Positions 55,914-64,000 of a DNA stretch of 64,000 bases are shown here, piece after piece. Position 1 is the first letter of the stretch. The number at the start of each line of letters is the position of its first letter. The position numbers were made by a program, and so were the translations under genes. Source of the DNA: Paramarasmius palmivorus (taxonomy: Eukaryota > Basidiomycota > Agaricomycetes > Agaricales > Marasmiaceae); contig JAYKXP010000180.1 in the NCBI GenBank assembly GCA_037176845.1, positions 21,928 through 85,927 of the forward strand, written 5' to 3'. Under the pieces are notes generated by a model. The model was not told the origin of the DNA. It worked only from the letters and a program-made list of their open reading frames with translations, and ran no database searches.

Positions 55914-58900
55914 CTACATGTCGTCATCCGATGAAGGCACAGAAGCAGGAGAAATTACACGCCGGCGTTTTGCTGCTCGAGATGAATCAGTATCAGAGGG
56001 CGGATCGCGGGCAACGATCTCATAATTACGGGCAAGGATATCCGCAAACGCCCAACGAAATGTTTGACATTGGGGGATGGCCAACTGGAGGCCAACCCCA
56101 TAACTAACCTTTCCACCGCCTCGAAGTTTGGAAACATCGCCGAACAAGGGAGCACTTCGTTTGAGGTCGGAGAGGGCATGTTTCTCCACCAGCGAATGCT
56201 TGCGCTCGTCGTGCTGAGACGCCTTGGCCGTTTGCAAGAGACACAAAACATGCTGAACAAGGAAAGACCTTGCCAAATCCGCAATGAACACCAATGACCT
56301 TTTTTTGGGTTCGAAGGCAATACGGCGATCGAGACACGAAAGAATTTCGGTGCACAGGGCACGTATTTCGGAGTACGTCCCTTCGAGCTCCCGTAGACGA
56401 TCTTTTCCCGATCCATCATAACGTTCCGCTGCTAGCAGAGTGCCGAACTCGATCAAAGCAACCAACGAGAACAGCTGGATCAACCCGTTCACCTTATACA
56501 CGTTTGGTACGTGGGCAAGGATTAAGGGAGCATTAGCAGCCACGCACAAAGAAAGAAAACCGTCGGTATCATTGACAATAACATCATGCCAATGCATTGC
56601 CATGCGAAAGAGGAGCTCGTGATAGACGGGATGTTCTTGATTGGTAATTTCGTGGTCACGAAAGAACGTGTGCACCACACCCCACAGAGAACGGTCCATG
56701 GTGCCTGCTGCAAAGAAATGGGAACCATGACAGATAGAGGGCTCAATAGTGACAACGTAATGTGGAGTGCAAGGTTGCATGAAGCTGGTCACGGCAATGT
56801 TAGAATGGGAAGGGCTTGGAAGGAATGAACTCTACTCACAACCGATCACCAGGAAATAGCAAAAAACCAGCGATATCATGCGAATCAGGACCTGACATGT
56901 CGAACTGGAAGTCGCAGAAGGCAGTAGCCTCAGCCAGGAGATAGGGATTCGACTTGTCAGGAAAACCAATGAAGACGAGTTTGACACCCGTCTCTACGTA
57001 AAGTTCTGTGGCAAACCCATTGGCATCGACGTGTGCGTGGTGGTTTGCATGGGCTGTTGCAACTAAATGCCAATATATATCACATACGGGGACTTGGTTG
57101 TGTCGGCCGAGGAATTTAGGAAAGCCCATGGTATACCGATGCGAGAACATATTGGTGGAGATAGAGGGAGTAACGTAGCGATCGTCAGTACCCGGTATAT
57201 CCAGAAAATTCATGATCTTCCCGTCGTCGCCTTTGGATACCTGTCGAAGAAACTCCTTGAACGTGGAGACAACGATCTGATGGTCAGCGCTACCGGCGTC
57301 TTCTCGTAGACTGAGATCTGATCAAACAGTGTGAATATAAGATACAAGCAGATAACCAGTAAAACATACCGTGTACTTGTCTAGGTCCAGCGAACGACCC
57401 AATTTTCGACAGCAATGCGGCATTTAACGGAAGAGAAGGAGTTTTTGCTCCATATACCACAATGTTGGTCGTAAATCGAGCGGGTAGAGATCCTTCTTGG
57501 TCCAATTGACCGAAAACTGCATGGGGAATACACTGTACATGGCATATAGAAGAGGAGCCTTTCAATGAGCGCACCAAATTTGCGGTCGAACTCGGCTCAT
57601 AGAGGTGAGATGTAAAACGAGTGAACATCGGGCAAAGAGATGAAAGGGATTGTAGACGATTAGCGCGGGAGAACAAGGTGTCGATTTGAGCAATGACGGT
57701 GGGAGACTAAACGAGACCGCAATAAGCATACGTCCAGACAGTGAAATAAAAACTTACATATACGGCGGGCCTGTAAAGGACGATCTTCCCAGACAGACCA
57801 GCTAATAGATAAGTCTCGCCAAAAACTCGCTATCGCGGGTGAGCCAGAGACAAGATAGTGGGTAAACAAAATGCTCACTGGCTTCGACGAAATAGGATTG
57901 AATGCGGCAGTTGACACCTCTTCAGGGTCGGCCATTACAGTATCGTCACGCAGCGAGACGTTATTACTCTTCGATCGCCGACCCCCACTATAGTCTGCCG
58001 TTTCCGTATACACAACCGGTTTCCTGTTTCGCAACGGGCGCTTCTCGGTCTCTGTGGCCAGTAAAGCCTTTGCTTCAGACTTGGCCTTTCGACCCTTTGG
58101 TTTGGGACCGGGTGTGGGTGTTGGCAGAAGTTGGGTGTCAGAGACCCTGGTGTCAACCTCTATGGCATCCGGCGAATAGTTGGACACGGACTCAGCGGTA
58201 ACTCCTGTGGCAGCGGGGGTGGGCGTAATCGTAGACTCGTCGGTGATATCTGCGATAGCTGGAGTGGATACAATGGAAAGGTCGTTGGACATCTCTGTCG
58301 GTGCCTCAGCGGTAGCATCAGTGGTAGGCGGCGAGGATACGAGTGGAGGATCATTGGTGACCCCAGTGGGAGCTGGTGAGATTGTAATCGTGCACTCGTC
58401 GGCTACCTCTGTATTGGCTTCGGTGGACGTTATTGAAAGCTCGCCGGTATTCCCTATGGGAGCTGAGGAGGACGCGTTTGTGGACTCGTCCACAACAGCG
58501 ACATCTGCGGTGATCGGGGTGGACGAGATCGAAGGCTCGCCAGTTATCTCTGTGGGAGCCGGAGAGAATGCGAGCACGGACGGGAGATCCAATACAGGCA
58601 AGATATCGTTTTCAGCTGAACGAGTACCCTGTGAAATGATGCCGTTCACTAACGCCACCCAATCGATTCCTGGAGGGATGGCAGGAGCTGAATGTATGGT
58701 CCTACATTCAGAGAAAGGTCTCGTAATCATGAATCATATTGCTTACCGTTTGTTTCAGGGTGGGCATCACCATCAGCAATTCCCTGAGGAAGGTCGCGTG
58801 GAGAGCCGTTTTCTGCAAGAATCATAAACAAGGTGGGCCTCATCTCAACACAACACGCAGACGTACCAGGTCGGAAAAAAAAACGTTCATCGTCGCTCAC

Positions 58901-60218
58901 ATCTAGCAAGGGAACGGCATCCCTCAAGAAATCACCTAACGATTCAATCGAGGTTTTATAACCTCGTGCAACGGCAAACAAAGCACGCCAAAGTGAACAT
59001 TCCACACTCCAAAGATTCCGCGGGCGCGCGTTGCCGTAGTGAAACCAAGCCTATAAATCAACAACATCAGTATTAGTTAGAATATATAATACTAGGTTCC
59101 ACACCTTGATCAAGTTAACACGATTAGTAGTGACGGATACGGCGGAAATCTCGCACAGGAGAGCCAGCGGCGACACGGCCAAAGAAAGAAAGAGAGGTTG
59201 ACGAAGATGATGAACGTCCAACTTCTCGCGGGAAGCAAAAGTCTTCTGAAAGTCCAATTTGACGTCGACAGTGGCACATTTTCTACAGAGCCGGATAAGA
59301 GTGGACATTGAGTCAAGCGAAAAGAACACTGACTCATTCAGCATATCAAAAAGCTCCATACTGTGCTCCGGAAAATCCTTGTTACCCTGGAACAACCAAT
59401 TCATAAAGAATGCGGCGGCTTCAATATTGAACAACTGTTTTTGCAGAGTAATCTTGGACTGGCGGTCGCACAAGGTGTGCAACTGTCGAAACGCAGCGTG
59501 AAGGAGCTGTTGCTGGGGCTGCAAACGAAGCTCCACCGTATTCAAAGTCGGCGAAACAGCTCCAAAGCCCCTTTGAAAACGGGATGCCACATCAAATACG
59601 ACCTGTGGCCATCCGTTTTTGTTGGACAAGGAGTGTACTCCTTTCTGTGACTCTAAAATTAAATTATTGCGTTCATACAGGGCAACACAGACAAACCAGA
59701 TGGAGGGCAGTGCTGTTGAAAGGCGATCTTCCCAGCATAGGCAAATCCGGTATGCGAACTTCAGTGACATCGGTACTCGATTCTTCGTCGTCATCGAAGG
59801 AATTAACCAGCGACGCAATATCCAGGAACCGAAAGCCAAAAAGCAACGTGGCGACAGGACCGGCAGACTTCTGGAGAGGTTGAAGGGCTTCCCGGTTGTC
59901 AAACACAGAGCGTGACCTCTCATTCAGACAGGTATCCTTGTAAGCATCTAGGAGTAAACGTGCCGTAACCTGTGAAAAATTTCAGTAAACCTGAAATACA
60001 AGACAACATGCCAGCAAAGCAACCTTGAGATCATCAGGGACGAGCTTCAACCGGTCCGACTCCTCGACTATGAATGTAGAAAACCACGGCAAAGATCTGA
60101 TGAGAGGGGACAACGAGGGATCGGAAGCCCCAGCGGATCCTGTGAACGACATGAAAGGAAAAACAGAAACCAACCAAAGCGTCGTGGGAATGGTCAGTAA
60201 CACGAGTTGGTGTGACAT
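55914..60218 (-). CDS. Large JmjC-like protein (about 1,250 residues, multi-exon)
   Basis: Exons proposed: 60218-60024, 59969-59105, 59050-58867, 58812-58747, 58669-57758, 57706-57370, then to 56843, and 56784-55914. The N-terminal half has a helical region (FGFRFLDIASLVNSF, FDVASRFQRGFGAVSPTLN, LCDRQSKITLQKQLFN, LIRLCRKC) known to me from JmjC proteins of Agaricomycetes; a Ser/Thr/Pro/Glu-rich linker with a basic patch (KPKGRKAKSEAKA) follows. The C-terminal JmjC-type fold shows HVDANG (iron-binding H and D), LVFIGFP, and FPGDRFMQPCTPHYVVT (distal H). It ends RAAKRRRVISPASVP, probably a nuclear signal. A one-base frameshift lies near 59690, and the 57758/57706 junction does not keep frame; either the gene is decaying or the sequence has errors. 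Possible dioxygenase acting on chromatin; substrate unknown. Confidence 0.7.
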
Positions 60219-60237
60219 GTCACAACCGTAACTCAAA
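60219..60237. promoter_or_regulatory. 19-bp divergent spacer (bidirectional start region)
   Basis: The proposed ATG of the JmjC-type gene (60218, minus) and that of the small coiled-coil gene (60238, plus) face away from each other with 19 bp between them. Either the two share overlapping promoters inside each other's 5' regions or one true start lies further in. Confidence 0.4.
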
Positions 60238-61219
60238 ATGCAACAACCGCGAGACGTGCTGTTCGATGCCCTAGACGTCGTCATCAAGAACATCGATACT
60301 ATCAAGAGTCTGAGGAGAGCTGTTCCTGACTCTGAACTGTCGAGGATGAACCAAGAGCTGCGTCAAGAGAACCGAAGTGAGCGTGTACCCAGTACCCAGT
60401 TGCGGAAACACGACTAACGGTGCTCATACACAGGGCTCACAGTATTAGTGGAAACCATGCAAAAAGCGATGGCGAACATGTCCACAGCAACACCTCCCAC
60501 CTCCATGCCAATGTAAGAAGACATAGTCTATCGATGCAACGCTGAATTAGACAACAGTGACGCGGAAATATACACCGCTCCGAGACGACACCCGGACTTT
60601 GTGCAAGCGTACACCGATATTTTCAAACCGACAGGTACGACGCTTTAATCCCAACGAAAATGCAATTAAGCATAGACACGCGCAGATTGGCAGACTCGGT
60701 TGGATGAGCACGCCAAACTCGTACTCTCACTGCAATCAGAGTTCACCGGGTTCTTGGTGACGCAGATAGAGGCCGAGGTGGACGAAGAGGATCGAGTAAT
60801 AGAGTATGTCGCGGAATGCAGGTTCACCGTGGGGCGATTGTCGAGGCTAGGTGAGTGCTATGTCCCATGCGATCGAACAGCTGAACTGAGCAGCACACGA
60901 TCAGAATTTCCTTTCGCTCTCAAGTTTTTCATGGACATCGTCGAACAGAATAAGGCGCCTGTTCCCACCGTGCAATACAATCCAAGAAGTATGGATCAAT
61001 ACACGGGCGAACAGCTGGAACAACTAGACAAATTCACCAGAGTCTTCTGCTTCCGCCGAGACCAATTTCCACACTTCTACGAATGGATCAGAAGCGTCTT
61101 GTTAACCGTCAATGGCGAGGATCCGGTAAGAAACAACCATTCCGACGTACACTGCCGGAGAACTGACACCCATTAACCAGGACTCGGAACCAGACGAACA
61201 TCAAGAGGAAAGGGCATAA
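60238..61219 (+). CDS. Small coiled-coil protein, element-associated (257 residues)
   Basis: Exons 60238-60376, 60434-60512, 60558-60634, 60686-61125 and 61181-61219 join in frame through four GT-AG introns of 45-57 nt. The N-terminus has a helical, probably coiled-coil segment (DALDVVIKNIDTIKSLRRAV, LSRMNQELRQENR, LTVLVETMQKAMANM). The rest is acidic (EAEVDEEDRVIEYVAECRF, FALKFFMDIVEQNKAP, FCFRRDQFPHFYEWIRSVLL), ending DSEPDEHQEERA. No family recognised. It is divergent from the JmjC-type gene and is followed 88 bp after its stop by the second palindrome copy. Likely an accessory protein of the element or a nuclear partner of the JmjC-type protein; this is inference from position only. Confidence 0.65.
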
Positions 61220-61306
61220 ATACATTAATATAGGACAGATATTGCGACATAGAGAGTAATTACAAAAGTATATGAGAAGGAATTCAGTCAAGGAGATACC
61301 ACGAGA

Positions 61307-61342
61307 TCACATGACGACCTTACTTGTAAGGTCGTCATGTGA
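61307..61342. repeat. 36-nt palindrome, copy 2
   Basis: Perfect palindrome: 17-base arms tcacatgacgaccttac and gtaaggtcgtcatgtga around a tt centre. Lies 88 bp beyond the stop of the small coiled-coil gene. Confidence 0.95.
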
Positions 61343-61530
61343 CATCGTCCTGTGGAACGTTCGTTGATTCAAAGTTTAGTCAATATTTGCTGCACGGAAT
61401 TCCTCGCGAGCTTTTTGTTCGCCAAAAATACATGAGGCACCTCAGTGTAAATAGCCAAAAGAAAAAAGTTTCATACAGTTACCAAATCAACCGGGAATAT
61501 GCAGGTCGAAAAGGCAACAAAGGAAAGAAA
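61343..61530. other. Spacer between the two inverted palindromes
   Basis: About 188 bp, A-rich towards the right (agaaaaaag, aacaaaggaaag). No gene seen. It lies between the 3' ends of two converging genes. Confidence 0.5.
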
Positions 61531-61566
61531 TCACATGACGACCTTACAAGTAAGGTCGTCATGTGA
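61531..61566. repeat. 36-nt palindrome, copy 3
   Basis: Same 17-base arms as copy 2 but with an aa centre, so it is copy 2 in inverted orientation. Lies about 107 bp beyond the stop of the minus-strand gene ending at 61674. Confidence 0.95.
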
Positions 61567-61673
61567 TCACAGCGCCTAAATACATGAACTTCGCATTGAC
61601 AATGTGTTGATTCATTGTTCCGACACACATATACAAGTTCTACATACGAGTATAGATACGACATAAGAGTAAA

Positions 61674-64000
61674 CTAATCCCTAGCTTTACCCTTTCCCTT
61701 TTCCTTTGGGGGATCAGCCAAAACAATGATGAAGAGCGCCTGCAGGAGAACGGTGTGGTAGGTCGCGTCCTTGCCTCTGAATCCGTGGATCGTGTGTACC
61801 ACAGTAACAAGCGACTTTTCAGGGATTTCGGCATGAGGATATTTGGGAAACTCGGAATAGTTCTCCCAATCCGCAGGCCTGAATCTGAAACCAAGCTTAC
61901 CTGGGAAGGTGCGCCCGTCATACACAGGTACTAAGGATGAAACGATAAGTTCTAAGTATACAGAAAGAGAAAAAAAAACGTACTGCCTTCCTCGAACAGG
62001 CGAAAAGCGGGACCACCAGGATAAAGCACATTTTCGCTCTTCTGCTTGCGAGGAGACTTCGAGGTAGACGCAAACCCGCTGTCCGCAGCACGGGTAGACA
62101 TCCCTGGGCGACCTGGTGGAAAACAGTAAGCGTGAATTGACACATAAAGTGGCTGTAAGCACATACCTTTGCCCGCCTTCTTGGTGGCAAATATCAAAGC
62201 GTCGTTTCTCCCTGAAACATGCACCATGGGACACGAGTATTTGGTGCAGATGTTGGACTGTAGGATGTCGAATTCTCTCTCGAAAACGAAAAGCTGTACT
62301 TGCTTGGAGCACTCCTCCTGACTTGAACCAGGAATTTGAATGCGCAAACCCTCGGAAAGATGACTCGCCGCCACAAGCCCTGTGATGGGAAAAACTGCAT
62401 TATATGGCCCTTCCTCCGCGGGTACTTGAAGACAGTCCCAACCGAAGACAAACGGTTTAAGGGAGTTCCGAGTCGCGCTATAGACTGGAGTCGAACTGAC
62501 AAAGTTCATAAAATGATCGAGTTTACTGCCCAAGAATGAGTTAAAAAAAATAGCACACATTGAAGCCAACACTTACGCGCGTCCACCGGAATCAAGACTC
62601 TTCCGAACAGCATCGAAACTAAGCGGCGTGAAGCCATGGAAAGCTCCCATCGATCGAGGGTGGCCAATAAACGATGACCTCTGAAGCCTATATCGCAAGT
62701 AAGTAACTTAAAGGATCAGAGAGGGTAAATGATCGCACTCGTTAAGCCAACGTTGATCCGCATACAATGGCTGCAAGCGGGGAGATATTTCCTCGCCGAG
62801 AAAAAACTCTAGACCGGCTAGTAACAGGGTGTGAGCAACAATACATTAAGCCAGCAGTGATACTCACTCCCAGCAACAGACTCAGGATCTTTATCTTCGG
62901 ATACATCGCGGGGCACGTCAGCATCTCTACGACGAGAAGCAGGTGGTGGCTTCTGTACAGGCGTATCACACTCGTCTTCGCCGTCTGAGAGACCGGAAGG
63001 CGGATCTGCACCTCTGCGTCGAGACACAGGCGCGGGGTTCTCTACCGCAGGCCCTGCTCTGCGGCGAACCTGAACAGGAACGGGTTGTGCAACAGACTCA
63101 AGAGCGGATCTAGACACACCAGTCAGTTGAAGAGAAGGGACTTAGTGAAGTCAAAGATCAACGTACTCATCCCATTCGGGGGAATATCGACTGCCTCTGA
63201 CAGTTTCGTCTATGTCAGCGTTTTCGGCCTCTGCTCGACCACGCATAGCAGTCTGAGGCGACGGTGGATCAGAGGGCGGATCCGTAAGTTCTCTGCACCG
63301 AAATTAGCAACAGAACGAGCCAGCACAAGAAGATGCATACCGGAAGGTGAGAGTGGGAGATACAGAAGGTTCTTTCTTCAACGACTTCGACGGCTTCCGA
63401 GACTTCGACGAAGGTTTCTCCCTTTTAGGGGACATCACAGGGTCATCCATAATTCTGAAGGCGGGAGGTTAAGCGCAACAATGTCACACATACTATTCAC
63501 ATACTCATCGTCCGAATAGACAACTTTTTTGGCGCTACGTCCTTTCTTCGATCCGGCCTGTCGAGGTGGTCGATACGAGGTATCAGTATCCCTATTGAGC
63601 AAGGTATAAGACATCATGTTTAAAGGGATGAGCATACCAAACGGTCAACGTACGCATTTGGCGACGACTCAGGCGTAGCGTGTCCCTTTGCACTGAGAGC
63701 GTCAAGCCTATATTGAGAATTACGCAAACAAGGTTAAGCGGAAGCAAGGAGGGGGGTGGAGGGAAACATACTTCTCCATCAGAGACGGCGTAACAGGAGT
63801 CGATGGCGTGTTGTATAGAGCCTTCTCGGTGGGCCTGACGCTATGCAAGAGGAAAAAATTAAAGGACAAAACGACGCCGAATACAATCACTTACGTGCGC
63901 TGGGGCCTTGAGGTCGTAGGTGTTTCAGGGACAACAGTGGTCCTCTTACGAGGTGAGGGCGTCCGTGGCCTAACAAAGAGTTAATGTATTCAGCAAAGTA
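61674..64000 (-). CDS. Multi-exon protein with basic low-complexity N-terminus, runs off right edge
   Basis: Many short exons separated by introns of 44-65 nt. Upstream exons are low complexity and charged: RKRTTVVPETPTTSRPQRT, HATPESSPNA, KKGRSAKKVVYSDDE, KREKPSSKSRKPSKSLKKEP, DIDETVRGSRYSPEWDE, RRRGADPPSGLSDGEDECD. Then a folded part follows: ADQRFRGHRLLATLDRWELS, KPFVFGWDCLQVPAEEGPYN, EREFDILQSNICTKYSCPMV, FRFRPADWENYSEFPKYPHA, SLVTVVHTIHGFRGKDATYH, ending PKEKGKGKARD at 61674. No domain recognised; the N-terminus resembles chromatin-associated proteins. The 5' end lies beyond 64000. Its 3' end carries the same palindrome as the two other transcription units of the element region. Confidence 0.6.

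Larger units (their letters stand above)
47140..64000 (-). mobile_element. Large Helitron-like element with gene cargo (5' end not seen)
   Basis: On the minus strand the 3' terminus reads ...ccattcctgCTAG followed by T (CTAG at 47140-47143), the CTRR-T end of Helitrons. A small hairpin (stem gtc-gc / gc-gac with one mismatch, loop taac, 47153-47168) sits nine bases inside it. The flank beyond 47140 is a decayed reductase copy whose homology stops at this point. The Rep/helicase gene lies just inside. No 5' TC end with returning host sequence was recognised before the window ends, so the right boundary is unknown: the cargo may be all, some or none of the genes between 55.9 and 64 kb. Confidence 0.6.

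Noticed and set aside
58180..58827. Plus-strand 215-codon Val/Ser/Gly-rich repetitive frame
   Set aside because: Antisense image of the Ser/Thr/Pro/Glu-rich linker of the JmjC-type protein; the repeat pattern belongs to the minus strand.
1..64000. CRISPR arrays, rRNA genes and bacterial operons
   Set aside because: No spaced direct-repeat array, rRNA-like stretch or operon layout is visible; intron-rich genes and eukaryotic domains point to a fungal nuclear genome.

Overview
This 64 kb window looks like nuclear DNA of a mushroom-forming basidiomycete (Agaricomycetes). The evidence is many short (45-60 nt) GT-AG introns, an F-box gene, a HET-domain gene, a forkhead factor, a Zn2Cys6 factor, kinase-like genes, a multi-pass membrane receptor-like gene, and several copies of one multi-exon family. 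That family resembles lineage-expanded proteins I associate with Marasmiaceae-like fungi. The genus assignment is from memory only. All gene models were spliced by eye; junctions are proposals.

Left part (1-12.4 kb): two decayed copies of one sequence (about 1-1500 and 3600-5300), a partial copy of the expanded family (7.1-7.7 kb), an F-box gene (8.6-9.9 kb) and a seven-helix-type membrane protein gene (10.1-11.5 kb). Middle-left (12.4-23.3 kb): a protein kinase gene converges on a gene for a coiled-coil protein with a long hydrophobic hairpin. This pair was duplicated about 4.5 kb downstream as a decayed block (17.5-20.1 kb), and the block edge cuts into a Zn2Cys6 factor gene. A third, inverted kinase copy has a stop in its catalytic loop. 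A broken HET gene with a 21-G run follows (23.4-25.5 kb).

Centre (25.6-47.1 kb): an intact NAD(P)-dependent short-chain reductase/epimerase gene and at least four copies of the expanded family. Two decayed reductase copies are interspersed, so the unit 'family gene + reductase' was apparently duplicated repeatedly. Between them lie an Agaricomycete gene of unknown function split by a 787 bp TIR element that carries a pol III-type promoter, a forkhead gene, and a 1.03 kb hAT-like non-autonomous transposon with a target-site duplication.

Right part (47.14-64 kb): a very large Helitron-like element whose 3' end I place at 47140 (CTAG followed by T, small hairpin just inside), inserted in a decayed reductase copy. 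It contains a 2774-residue Rep/helicase protein with HUH, two-tyrosine and PIF1 motifs plus a C-terminal ubiquitin-protease-like domain. Next to it are a large JmjC-type gene, a small divergent coiled-coil gene and another multi-exon gene that runs off the right edge. Three copies of one 36-nt palindrome lie just beyond gene ends in this region. No 5' end of the element was found, so it may extend past the window. The Rep/helicase-protease protein with its gene cargo is the best candidate for an undescribed system.
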